A stretch of DNA of 64,000 nt, taken from Micromonospora gifhornensis (GTDB lineage Bacteria; Actinomycetota; Actinomycetes; Mycobacteriales; Micromonosporaceae). Position numbers and translations under genes: made by a program. The notes under the pieces are model-generated. The model worked only from the letters and a program-made list of their open reading frames with translations. It searched no databases and was not told the origin of the DNA. Of this stretch, positions 7,206 to 15,296 are shown piece after piece. How positions within the stretch are numbered: the stretch's first letter is position 1; each line of letters begins with the position of its first letter. The DNA is taken from NCBI RefSeq assembly GCF_016863515.1, contig NZ_BOPA01000011.1, positions 124,001-188,000 of the forward strand, given 5' to 3'.

Positions 7206-10200
7206 TCAGCCGTTCGGTGTCGGGTCACCCGTGGGAGTCGCACCGCCCTGGGCGCCGCCTCCGCTGGCTGCCTGCTGCGCCTGCTGGAACGCGGTAAGCG
7301 CCTCGTCCAGCTCCTTCAGCGCCCGGCCGTACCGCTCGAAGTCGCCGGACGTCTGCGCGGCCCGCACCTCCGTGATCGCGGCCTGCACGCGGTTGGCGGC
7401 CGCGGCCAGGTCGCCGGTGAGCGGCGGCGCGTCACCAGCCGGTGGGGTGGCCGACGGGGTGGCCGATGGAGTGGCCGACGGCTCGTCATCGCCGGCCGGC
7501 GGCTCCTCGGTGGCCGGCGGCGGGTTGCCGGCGTTGGCCCGCTTGCCCTGCTCGACCAGTTGCTTGATGCCGTCGGTCGGGTTGTCGGCCAGCACCACGA
7601 AGGAACCGCCGTCACCGTAGGACATCAGCACCTTCTGCAGCAGCGGGTACGCGTCGGTCTGGTTGCTCTTGACGTAGACCGGCTCGACGTAGAGCATCCC
7701 GTTGCCGAACGGCAGGGAGAGCAGGTTGCCGTACTGCACCTGGGCCTGGTTGGAGGAGAGCAGGTTCAACTGCTGCCGGATGTTGGCGTTGTTGGTCATC
7801 TGCTGGTGCACCTGCACCGGGCCGGAGACCCGGGTCTGGTCGGGCAGCTCCAGCACCTGCAACCGGGGCTTCCCGTCCTGGTACGACCCGGAGATCAACG
7901 CCGCCAGGTTCTGCCGACCGTTCGGGGTGACCGCGCTGGTCAGCTGGAAGGTCGGCGCGGCCTGCTCGGGGAACTGGGTGTAGAGGTAGTACGGCGGCTG
8001 CTTGACCTCGCTGTCCGGCGCGTCCGGCACGTTCGGGACCTGCCAGAAGTCCTGCCCCGAGTAGAAGTCGCCGGGGCTGGTGACATGGAACCGGGTCAGC
8101 AGGTTGCGCTGCACCTTGAACAGATCCGCCGGGTAGCGGAAGTGGGCGGCCAGCGCCTCCGGGATCTCGGCACGCGGCTTGATCAGGTCACCGCCGAAGG
8201 CCTTGTTCCAGGCCTTGAGCACCGGGTCGTTCTCGTCGAACTCGTAGAGGGTGACCGTGCCGTCGTACGCGTCGACGGTCGCCTTTACCGAGTTGCGGAT
8301 GTAGTTGACGTTCTCCCGGGCCAGCTGGATGGTGCCCCGGCCGGTCAGCTCGTCGGTGGTCTCCTGCTGGAGGTTGACCCGCTCGGCGTACGGGTAGGTC
8401 GCGGCAGTGGTGTAGCCGTCCACGATCCACTGCACCCGACCGTCGACGATCGCCGGGTACGGGTCGCCGTCCAGGGTGAGGAACGGCGCGACCTTCTCCA
8501 CCCGGTCCCGCGCGTTACGCACGTAGAGCAGCTTGGAGTTGTCGTTGACCGCCTCGGAGAGCAGGAAGTTCGCCTCCTGCTCCTTGATCGCGTAGAGCAG
8601 TCGCCGGGTGAACGACCCGATCTCGACGCCACCTTCACCGGTGTAGGTGTAGTACGACTCGCGGCCCTCACCGCTCTCGCCGGCCGGCCGGTCGAACTCG
8701 GCGGGGTTGGCGTCCGCGCTGGGCTTGCCGACGATCGCGTAGTCGCTGTCGGACATCCGCTCGCCGTAGTAGATCCTGGGCTGGCTGGCCGGGATCAGGT
8801 CGCTGGGCGAGGAGCAGGACTCTTGCGCCCGATCACCGAGGAAGCCGGAGACGAAGTACGGCTGACCACCGCAGACCACCCGGTTGGCGGGAGCGGCCAC
8901 CACCCCGTACCCGTGGGTGTAGACGGTGTGCCGGTTGATCCAGTTGCTCTGCTGGGCGGTCAGCTCGCCGTAGTTGATCTCGCGTACGCCGACCACGTAG
9001 TCCTGGGTCTGGTTTTCGACGGTGTACCGGTCGATGTCCAGCTTCGGGCCGAAGTCGTAGAAGCCACGGACCTGCTGCAACTGGGTGTAGGTCTCGCTGA
9101 CCAGCTGCGGGTCGAGCAGGCGGACGTTCGACACCACCGAGGTGTCGGTGGCCAGGCTCTCCGGCGGCGTCAGGTTGCTTGCCGCGTACGGCGTGTGTTG
9201 GGCGATGTCCAGCCCGAACGAGGCCCGGGTGGCCTGGATGCTGCGCTCGATGTACGGCGCTTCCTTGTCCCGGGCACTGGGCTTGACCTCGAAGGTCTGC
9301 ACCGCCCAGGGGTAGATGCCGCCGATCGCCACGGCGGAGACGCCGAGCAGCGCCAGCGAGATGCCCGGCCAGACCAGGTTGCGCATCCAGGCGTTGGAGA
9401 ACACGATGATCGCGATCGCCACCACCACGGAGATGTACGCGAGGATCTCCTTGGCCGGCAGCAGGGCGTTGATGTCGGCGTAGCCGGCGCCGTAGACGCC
9501 CACGCCGTCGTTGTACTCCAGCAGCATCGAGCGCCGGTCCAGCACGTACGCGACCGCCTTGAGCAGGACGAAGACCGCGACCAGCGAACTCAGGTGAGCC
9601 CGCGCGGCGTTCGTCATCCGGTCGCCCACGCCCTGCAGACGCACCCCGCCGAACAGGTAGTGCACGGCCAGCGAGCCGATCAGGGCCAGCACCACGGCGG
9701 TGAAGCCGAGGCCGAGCAGGAACCGCCAGAACGGCAGCTGGAAGATGTAGAAACCGATGTCCGTGCCGAACTCGGGATCCTTGACGCCGAAGTCGCCGCC
9801 GTTGCGGAAGAGCAGCCACTGGTTCCAGCGGCTCTGCGCGGACAGGCCGGCGAACAGACCCACGATCGCCGCGGCCAGCGCGATCCACAGCCCGAGACGG
9901 GGGCCGAGCAGCATCCGGTAGCGCTCAAGCGTGGCCTGTTCCGGCGAGTGCGGTCGGTTGCGCGGTCGCAGTCGCTGCGCGAGCCAGAGGTTGCCCCCGA
10001 CGATCACCGCCATCGCCGCGGCGGCGGCCAGGAAGAGCACCAGCCGGGTGACGAGCACCCCGGTGAAGACCCCTGTGTAGTCGACCTCGGAGAACCAGAG
10101 CCAGTCCGTCCAGGCCTGCACCCCCCAACCCAGCAGGGTGAACAGGACGAACACCCCGATCAGAACGCCGACCGTGACGCGTCCACGTCGGCTCATCCTC

Positions 10201-10229
10201 GGCAGGGGGCTGCTGCTACGCATGACCAC
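7206..10229 (-). CDS. UPF0182 family integral membrane protein
   Basis: The 1007-residue protein has about seven membrane segments in the first 330 residues (first: VGVLIGVFVLFTLLGWGVQAW), then a large, mostly soluble domain and a low-complexity Pro/Thr/Ser/Ala tail with repeats of SATP. The soluble part contains family-typical stretches such as WLDYN-like and HGYGVVAAPANRVV segments. Family and length match UPF0182 (COG1615), of unknown function; the soluble domain is probably extracytoplasmic. Start choice: GTG at 10229 has GGAG at 6-nt spacing; an ATG two codons later has 12-nt spacing. It lies next to the PDZ protease gene as in mycobacteria (Rv3193c/Rv3194c, from memory). Confidence 0.92.
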   Translation of the reverse strand: MVMRSSSPLPRMSRRGRVTVGVLIGVFVLFTLLGWGVQAWTDWLWFSEVDYTGVFTGVLVTRLVLFLAAAAAMAVIVGGNLWLAQRLRPRNRPHSPEQATLERYRMLLGPRLGLWIALAAAIVGLFAGLSAQSRWNQWLLFRNGGDFGVKDPEFGTDIGFYIFQLPFWRFLLGLGFTAVVLALIGSLAVHYLFGGVRLQGVGDRMTNAARAHLSSLVAVFVLLKAVAYVLDRRSMLLEYNDGVGVYGAGYADINALLPAKEILAYISVVVAIAIIVFSNAWMRNLVWPGISLALLGVSAVAIGGIYPWAVQTFEVKPSARDKEAPYIERSIQATRASFGLDIAQHTPYAASNLTPPESLATDTSVVSNVRLLDPQLVSETYTQLQQVRGFYDFGPKLDIDRYTVENQTQDYVVGVREINYGELTAQQSNWINRHTVYTHGYGVVAAPANRVVCGGQPYFVSGFLGDRAQESCSSPSDLIPASQPRIYYGERMSDSDYAIVGKPSADANPAEFDRPAGESGEGRESYYTYTGEGGVEIGSFTRRLLYAIKEQEANFLLSEAVNDNSKLLYVRNARDRVEKVAPFLTLDGDPYPAIVDGRVQWIVDGYTTAATYPYAERVNLQQETTDELTGRGTIQLARENVNYIRNSVKATVDAYDGTVTLYEFDENDPVLKAWNKAFGGDLIKPRAEIPEALAAHFRYPADLFKVQRNLLTRFHVTSPGDFYSGQDFWQVPNVPDAPDSEVKQPPYYLYTQFPEQAAPTFQLTSAVTPNGRQNLAALISGSYQDGKPRLQVLELPDQTRVSGPVQVHQQMTNNANIRQQLNLLSSNQAQVQYGNLLSLPFGNGMLYVEPVYVKSNQTDAYPLLQKVLMSYGDGGSFVVLADNPTDGIKQLVEQGKRANAGNPPPATEEPPAGDDEPSATPSATPSATPPAGDAPPLTGDLAAAANRVQAAITEVRAAQTSGDFERYGRALKELDEALTAFQQAQQAASGGGAQGGATPTGDPTPNG

Positions 10230-10416
10230 TGTTGGCTCCGCACGCTCGATATGATCGGCACCGACCAGGCACCCAGAGTACGGGGTGTTCCTGCAAGCGT
10301 TCGCGCAAGGTCGCGTGGCGACTGCGTCAGGCGGTCGATCCGTAGCCGGGCGGCCTCCGAGTTTGACCTGGTCAGAGGCTTGAGTGTCAACAGTTGCGGG
10401 CGGTCACCGGACGATC

Positions 10417-11430
10417 TCAGCACTGCGTCGGTTCGCCGCCGGAACGCATCGTCTCCAGCGCCGCCAATGCCTCGTCGAGCGAGCCCACCTTCACCAACGG
10501 CAGATCCGGCTGACGGTTGCGCACCGCCTCGGCACAGTTGGCCTCCGGCACCAGGAAGGCCGTCGCGCCGGCCTCCTTCGCCCCGACCAGCTTCTGCGGG
10601 ATGCCGCCGATCGGCCCGACCTGACCGGAGTCGTCGATGGTGCCGGTGCCGGCGATGATCCGGCCGCCGGTGAGGTCCTCCGGGGTCAGCTTGTCGATGA
10701 TCCCCAGGGCGAACATCAGACCCGCGCTGGGACCACCGATGTCCTTCAGGTCGAAGGAGAGGGTGAACGGGTGCGGCTGCTGCTGCCCGATGTCGACGCC
10801 GATGCGGGGGCGACCGTCGATCTCCCGGCTGGTGATCGTGGCGGTGTCGGCCACTCCGTTGCGGGTGAAGCCCACCCGCAGCGGCGTGCCGGCCGGCCTC
10901 GCCCTGATCAGTTCGGTCAGCCGGGAGGCCAGCGGCACCGCCTCGCCGTCCACCGAGGTGATCACGTCACCCTCCTGGAGCAGCCCGGCCGCCGGGCCGT
11001 CGGCGGACACTCCCTTGACCACGACCTGGACCTCGTACCCGAGTTTGCGCAGCGCGGCGGTCTCCGCGCTGGTCTGCGAGACCTGGAAGTCCTCGGCGTT
11101 GCGCTGCTCGACCTGCTCCCGGGTCTCCCCCGGCGGGTAGACCAGCTCGCGCGGCACCACCGCCTGATCGTCGTCGAGCCAACCCTGGATGGCAGAGCGC
11201 AGCTTGACGTTGGGCTGCACGCCGACCGTGGTCAACCGGAGCTGACCGGTGGAGGTGGAGGTCTCCCGGCCGGAAACCTGAATCACCTCCTTGCCGTCCT
11301 CCTGCCCGAGAGTGTCGACGGTCGGACCGGGACCGAGCACCACGTACGGGACGGGTGCAGCGAGCACCCCGATGCTGAGCAGGGCGGTGAGCAGAGCACC
11401 GAGCAGGACGGTCACGCCTCGACGTCTCAT
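10417..11430 (-). CDS. Membrane-anchored PDZ and Lon-like (S16) serine protease, YlbL type
   Basis: This is a 337-residue protein. An N-terminal signal anchor (VTVLLGALLTALLSIGVLAA) is followed by a PDZ domain around residues 130-200 and a C-terminal Lon-type proteolytic domain. The catalytic Ser is S235 in GGPSAGLMFA, and the likely lysine of the Ser-Lys dyad is in GGIPQK (K280), about the spacing seen in Lon. No ATPase domain is present. It should act on the outer face of the membrane; family members are thought to degrade membrane or stress-damaged proteins. The ATG at 11430 precedes the signal anchor; upstream open frame is not family-like. Divergent from the DUF2342 gene. Confidence 0.92.
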   Translation of the reverse strand: MRRRGVTVLLGALLTALLSIGVLAAPVPYVVLGPGPTVDTLGQEDGKEVIQVSGRETSTSTGQLRLTTVGVQPNVKLRSAIQGWLDDDQAVVPRELVYPPGETREQVEQRNAEDFQVSQTSAETAALRKLGYEVQVVVKGVSADGPAAGLLQEGDVITSVDGEAVPLASRLTELIRARPAGTPLRVGFTRNGVADTATITSREIDGRPRIGVDIGQQQPHPFTLSFDLKDIGGPSAGLMFALGIIDKLTPEDLTGGRIIAGTGTIDDSGQVGPIGGIPQKLVGAKEAGATAFLVPEANCAEAVRNRQPDLPLVKVGSLDEALAALETMRSGGEPTQC

Positions 11431-11531
11431 GCGGCAGAGCGTACCGAGGCGGGACACGGCGTCCGGGCGGCACGACGGCGACTTCGCCCTCAGCGCAACA
11501 GCGGCGCGGGCCACCTGGGCTGCGGCACGCG

Positions 11532-11537
11532 TACCGT
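11532..11537 (+). promoter_or_regulatory. Probable -10 element of a leaderless transcript
   Basis: TACCGT fits the actinobacterial TANNNT -10 consensus and ends 7 nt before the GTG start of the next gene, which has no ribosome binding site. Transcription would begin at or next to the start codon. No good -35 is visible. Confidence 0.55.
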
Positions 11538-11544
11538 AGACGTC

Positions 11545-12846
11545 GTGCCTGATATTCCGTTCGGTTTCGCGCTACCGGGTGGGCAGCCGCCCGACCCCAA
11601 CGACCCCGCGCAGATGCAGCAGTTCATGTCGCAGTTGCAGCACCTGCTCTCCGCGCCGGGAAGCGGGCCGGTCAACTGGGACCTGGCCCGTCAGGTCGCG
11701 GCCAGCCAGCTCGCCGCGGCAGGCGACCCGGCGGTCTCGCCGTACGAACGCAACGCCGTCGAGGAGGCGCTGCGCATCGCCGACCTCTGGCTGGAGCCGG
11801 CTTCCGCGCTGCCCTCCGGCATCCGGACCGTGGTGGCCTGGAACCGCAACGAATGGATCTTCAAGACGCTCGACGTCTGGCGCAAGCTGTGCGACCCGGT
11901 CGCCAGCCGGATGGTCGGCGCGATGGGTGACCTGGTGCCGCCGGAGGCCCGCGCCCAGCTCGGCCCGATGCAGTCGATGGTCGCGACGCTTGGCGGCGCG
12001 CTCTTCGGCGGCCAGCTCGGCCAGGCGCTCGGCTCGCTCGCCGCGGAGGTGCTCTCCGCCGGTGACATCGGCCTACCGCTCGGCCCGGCCGGCACCGCCG
12101 CGCTGATCCCGGCCAACATCCGCAGCTACGGCGAGGGCCTCGAACTCCCCGAGGACGAGGTACGCCTCTACGTGGCGCTGCGTGAGGCGGCGCACCAGCG
12201 GCTCTTCGAGCATGTGCCGTGGCTGCGCGGGCACGTGCTGAACGCCGTGGAGACGTACGCCGCCGGCATCCGGGTCAACCGGGAGGCGATCGAGGAGGCG
12301 ATGGGTCGGGTCGACCCCACCGACCCCGAGTCGATGCAGGCCATCGCCCTGGAAGGCATCTTCACCCCGGAGGACACCCCGACGCAGAAGGCGTCCCTGG
12401 CCCGGCTGGAGACCGCTCTGGCCCTGGTCGAGGGTTGGGTCTGCCACGTGGTGGACGGCGCAGCGGCCGGCCGACTGCCGAACGTGGTCGCGCTGGGCGA
12501 GGCGTTCCGTCGGCGCCGGGCCGCCGGCGGGCCGGCCGAGCAGACCTTCGCCGCACTTGTCGGGCTGGAGCTGCGCCCCCGTCGACTGCGGGAGGCCGCG
12601 GCGCTCTGGGCGGCGCTCACCGAGCACCGGGGCATCGGCGGCCGGGACGCGCTCTGGGGCCACCCGGACCTGCTGCCCTCCGACGACGACTTCGCCGACC
12701 CGGTGGCCTTCGCCATGGCCGACGTCGACCTGATGACCGAGCTGGAGAACTTCGACTTCACCGCCCCCGGCGGCCCGGAGGAGAAGGCCCCGGGCGAGCA
12801 GGACCGCCGCGACGACGACCCCAAGGGCGGCGACACCCCGTCCTGA
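11545..12846 (+). CDS. DUF2342 zincin-like protein (F420-biosynthesis-associated family)
   Basis: The 433-residue protein starts with a Gly/Pro/Gln-rich N-terminus, then a helical domain with the recognisable ALFGGQLGQALGSLAAEVL segment. A zincin-like region follows around residues 215-235 (REAAHQRLFEHVPWLRGHV). This is the family annotated as zinc-dependent metalloprotease or coenzyme F420 biosynthesis-associated; a canonical HExxH is not present, so protease activity is unproven. The acidic C-terminal tail is disordered. The GTG start is taken because relatives begin with the DIPFGF segment and a -10 lies 7 nt upstream. It is divergent from the PDZ protease, as in M. tuberculosis Rv3194c/Rv3195 (from memory). 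Confidence 0.85.
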   Translation: MPDIPFGFALPGGQPPDPNDPAQMQQFMSQLQHLLSAPGSGPVNWDLARQVAASQLAAAGDPAVSPYERNAVEEALRIADLWLEPASALPSGIRTVVAWNRNEWIFKTLDVWRKLCDPVASRMVGAMGDLVPPEARAQLGPMQSMVATLGGALFGGQLGQALGSLAAEVLSAGDIGLPLGPAGTAALIPANIRSYGEGLELPEDEVRLYVALREAAHQRLFEHVPWLRGHVLNAVETYAAGIRVNREAIEEAMGRVDPTDPESMQAIALEGIFTPEDTPTQKASLARLETALALVEGWVCHVVDGAAAGRLPNVVALGEAFRRRRAAGGPAEQTFAALVGLELRPRRLREAAALWAALTEHRGIGGRDALWGHPDLLPSDDDFADPVAFAMADVDLMTELENFDFTAPGGPEEKAPGEQDRRDDDPKGGDTPS

Positions 12847-12890
12847 CCACGGGCACGCCTCCGCTCTGATCCGAGCCCTCCTGTCACCAG

Positions 12891-13019
12891 GATCACGCTC
12901 GCTGAGGGAAACCACGCTCGTCGTGCGCAAGATCACGCTCGCCCAACGACGCAAGATCACGCTCGATCCCAGATCGAGTGGCTTCGGGATGTCCTTGAGG
13001 CCCTCGACCTGGGATCGAG
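12891..13019. repeat. Short direct repeats and an 11-bp inverted repeat between convergent genes
   Basis: GATCACGCTCG occurs at 12891, 12931 and 12955, with a related ACCACGCTCG at 12911. Arms CTCGATCCCAG (12962) and its exact complement (13009) form an 11-bp inverted repeat with a 36-nt loop, possibly a terminator for the convergent genes. Farther on, three related 21-mers starting GTTCAG lie at 13088, 13112 and 13151. The 306-bp gap holds no gene I can support. Confidence 0.6.
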
Positions 13020-13152
13020 TGGATTCAGACCGCGTAAAGCTGAGTGGTGTCGCGCCAGGGGGCGTTCTTCACGCCGCGCCATCTCATGTTCAGGTTCTGC
13101 CAGGGCGGGTTGTTCAGCCGCTGCCGAGCTGGTGGCACACCGCGCGGGTGGT

Positions 13153-13842
13153 TCAGGCGCTGCCGGGCTGGCCGGCGCCGGACAGCAGGGCGCGGGTGTT
13201 CTCCCAGCCACCGAGGGCCGGGTCGAGCCGGGCCAGGTCTGCCGGACCGCGTAGCCGGTGCCAGGACGGGGTGACCGCCAGGTCGCCCGGGCGGGGTGCC
13301 ACCGCGCGGACGGTCGCGGGCACCGTGGCGTCCAGGTCCAACGGCGGCAGCCAGGGCGGTACGGGTAGCTGGGCCGCCACACCCAGCAGACCGGCACCAC
13401 CTTCGGCCGGGGCGACCGCGAGCGGACGGGTGGTCAGCGGACGCAACAGCTTGCCGATGGTGAGCCCCGGCAGGTCGGGAGCGTCCCCAGCGATCACCGC
13501 CACCTGTTCGTACGGCCCCGACGGCCGCTCGCCACCCGCCTCCTCCCCGGCACCGCCGACCAGCCCAGCACCGCCAGCCGGGGCGGTGGCGCTGGTCAGG
13601 GCGGCGAAGACGGCGTTCGGGGTCGGTTCGGGCACCTCGTAGACGCTGGTGCCGGGCCAGATCACGGCGTCGGCCAGCCAGCGGTCGGCCGGGGTGACCG
13701 CCACCGCGGTGTCCACCTCGTTGAGGGTGGCCAGCAGGTCCACCACGTCCTCGGCGAGCGCCGTACGCCAGTGCACCGGGTCGATGCCGGGCGGCGTCCA
13801 ACTGATCGGCGCGAGCAGGGCCACCACCACACGTCGGGGCAT
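13153..13842 (-). CDS. Hypothetical protein, possible DUF2064/nucleotidyltransferase-like fold
   Basis: The 229-residue protein opens with MPRRVVVALLAPISWTPPG. The middle contains DTAVAVTPADRWLADAVIWP and then VAVIAGDAPDLPGLTIGKLL. The GDxPxLP-like segment after a hydrophobic strand recalls the metal/nucleotide site of DUF2064 and CofC-like transferases, which share a GT-A fold. A Gly/Glu-rich insert around residue 100 is probably a loop. There is no signal peptide or membrane helix. The assignment is by motif only. Its 3' end runs into one of the GTTCAG repeats. It is downstream of, and possibly co-transcribed with, the YgjP-like gene 42 bp away. Confidence 0.65.
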   Translation of the reverse strand: MPRRVVVALLAPISWTPPGIDPVHWRTALAEDVVDLLATLNEVDTAVAVTPADRWLADAVIWPGTSVYEVPEPTPNAVFAALTSATAPAGGAGLVGGAGEEAGGERPSGPYEQVAVIAGDAPDLPGLTIGKLLRPLTTRPLAVAPAEGGAGLLGVAAQLPVPPWLPPLDLDATVPATVRAVAPRPGDLAVTPSWHRLRGPADLARLDPALGGWENTRALLSGAGQPGSA

Positions 13843-13884
13843 CCTCCGACCCTACGCCGAGCCGGACCGACGCGCTCGAGGGCG

Positions 13885-14406
13885 TCAGGGGGTGCCGGCG
13901 ACCGCGGCCACGCCTTCCAGATAGCCTCGGGCGCGTTCGGTCTTCGGGTACCTGCCGACCAGCGCCCAGAACTGGGCGTTGTGACTGGGCACGATGAGGT
14001 GCACGAGTTCGTGCAGCAGCACGTAGTCGATGACCCAGTCGGGCATGTCCTGGAGCCGGTGCGACAACCGGATGGAGCGGTCCGCCGGGGTGCAGGAGCC
14101 CCAACGGCCGTTCTGGTTGCTCACCCACCTGACGCTTGCCGGAAGCGCCTGTTTGCCGTACTCGACGAGGTAGAGATTGATCAGCCGGTCGGCGCGGTCC
14201 AGCAGCTCAGCGTCGGAACGGGCCAGGCGGCCCTCCCGGGCGGCGAGCCGGGCGAGCATCCGGTCGACCCACTCGCTCTCCTCGGCCCGGGAGAACTGGT
14301 CCGGGATGAGGACGACGACGCGCTCACCGTCGCGGTAGGCGGACACCGTGCGTCGCCGGCGCTGGCTGCGCCGTACCTCGACGACCGGCTTCCGCGGCCC
14401 AGCCAT
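13885..14406 (-). CDS. YgjP/DUF45-type M48-like metallopeptidase
   Basis: This is a 173-residue soluble protein. The zinc motif is H132-E133-x-x-H136 in LLHELVHLIVPSHNAQFW with the third ligand H142; E133 is the catalytic base. The WGSCT segment near residue 103 is typical of the YgjP/WLM-like family. A basic N-terminus (VEVRRSQRRRR) precedes the fold. Substrate is unknown. The ATG at 14406 is preferred over 14475 because the extra 23 residues are not family-like. It appears to be transcribed from the long non-coding region upstream. Confidence 0.88.
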   Translation of the reverse strand: MAGPRKPVVEVRRSQRRRRTVSAYRDGERVVVLIPDQFSRAEESEWVDRMLARLAAREGRLARSDAELLDRADRLINLYLVEYGKQALPASVRWVSNQNGRWGSCTPADRSIRLSHRLQDMPDWVIDYVLLHELVHLIVPSHNAQFWALVGRYPKTERARGYLEGVAAVAGTP

Positions 14407-14934
14407 CAGTGGACCGCGCAGCCTCGGTTTGCTGTCACGATGGCAAGCTAATGCGTTGTGACCAGGGGTCCGCAAGGGTCAACCCCGGACACGCGTCCGA
14501 AAAGTGATAATTGATTGCCAGGAGTCCTAAAAAAAGTCTGGCCAGGGCGACGCCAGTTGCCACGATCACCCTTCGTGGTGACCGCTGAGCGGTGACGTCG
14601 CCGCACCCGCCACTCTAAGTGATCATCGCAGCGGCGGCCGAATCGGGGCCTCACTCCCCGCGTACCGGCATCACCAGCGCATTTGCGGGCTCCCGGTCGG
14701 CGTGTCCCCGCGAAACTGACCGATCTGGCCCGATTCGGCGTGCACACTCTCGACGTCGCCTTGCTCACAGTGGCAAAGCGCAGCTGACATGGAACCGCCC
14801 ACACCTGGGTAGGGTCCGCCAACCAGCGGTCACGAGGGTGGCCGCGGGAAAACACCAGCGCCGGGCGCGTACGCGACCGCCGCCGGAAACCCGCCGGACC
14901 GGTATCGACCGGCGGACGAGACGAGGAGGGCAAC
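14407..14934. other. 528-bp intergenic region between divergent genes
   Basis: No gene is supported here. It is less GC-rich than its surroundings near 14500-14540, with an A7 tract at 14529-14535 (T7 on the reverse strand). On the reverse strand short stems (CCACGA/TCGTGG near 14570, CTGGC/GCCAG just before T7) could form a weak terminator or leader for the YgjP-like gene. On the forward strand TAGGGT at 14810 may be a -10 for the zinc-ribbon gene. These are suggestions only. Confidence 0.35.
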
Positions 14935-15102
14935 GTGGCCGACCAGGCCCAGACCTACAACGGTTACTGCGTCAAGTGCAAGGAGAAGCGGGACTTCGAA
15001 GGCCGCGTCGAGGTCTCGAAGACCGGCATGAACATGGCCAAGGGCAAGTGTCCGGTGTGTGGCACAACAGTGAACCGCATCCTGGGCAAGGCCAAGGTCT
15101 GA
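14935..15102 (+). CDS. DUF5679 zinc-ribbon protein
   Basis: This 55-residue protein begins with GTG and has a strong GAGGAGGG ribosome binding site 6 nt upstream. Two CxxC knuckles (C12/C15 in YCVKCKEKR and C39/C42 in KCPVCGTT) form a zinc ribbon. The basic C-terminus (NRILGKAKV) is typical of the actinobacterial DUF5679 family, related in look to ribosomal-protein-like zinc ribbons. Function is unknown; nucleic-acid contact is an inference from the fold and charge. Monocistronic, with a terminator behind it. Confidence 0.85.
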   Translation: MADQAQTYNGYCVKCKEKRDFEGRVEVSKTGMNMAKGKCPVCGTTVNRILGKAKV

Positions 15103-15120
15103 CGTACGCGCCAAGGGAAC

Positions 15121-15145
15121 CGGGGGTGGCCGACGGCCACCCCCG
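15121..15145 (+). terminator. Terminator behind the DUF5679 gene
   Basis: A perfect 11-bp G/C stem (CGGGGGTGGCC and complement) closes a 3-nt loop 18 bp after the stop. It is followed by TTCGCGTTTCC, a moderately T-rich tail. Confidence 0.75.
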
Positions 15146-15194
15146 TTCGCGTTTCCGCTTACTGTCGGACGACCGACTCTGGTTACCCGCTGGT

Positions 15195-15256
15195 TGTGGA
15201 TATCTCGCCAAATCCTGTGGACAGCCCTGGATCTGAAGCTGGCCACCTGTGGACAA
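15195..15256 (-). promoter_or_regulatory. Cluster of three DnaA-box-like 9-mers
   Basis: TGTGGATAT at 15195, TGTGGACAG at 15216 and TGTGGACAA at 15248 all have the same orientation. The last is an exact reverse complement of the high-GC actinobacterial DnaA box TTGTCCACA; the first two differ at the final base. Centre spacings are 21 and 32 bp, close to two and three helical turns. The cluster lies just upstream of the ThiF-like gene. Confidence 0.5.
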
Positions 15257-15296
15257 CGATCGACGCAACGCATGGAAGCGGTCACTATTCGTACCC

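Noticed and set aside
7560..10658. 1032-codon forward open frame opposite the UPF0182 gene
   Set aside because: Low-complexity Val/Gln/Asp/Arg translation without motif; fully antisense to a well-recognised family.
15195..15256. Chromosome origin at the DnaA-box cluster
   Set aside because: Only three boxes, no AT-rich unwinding region, and no dnaA/dnaN/recF or rpmH neighbours.
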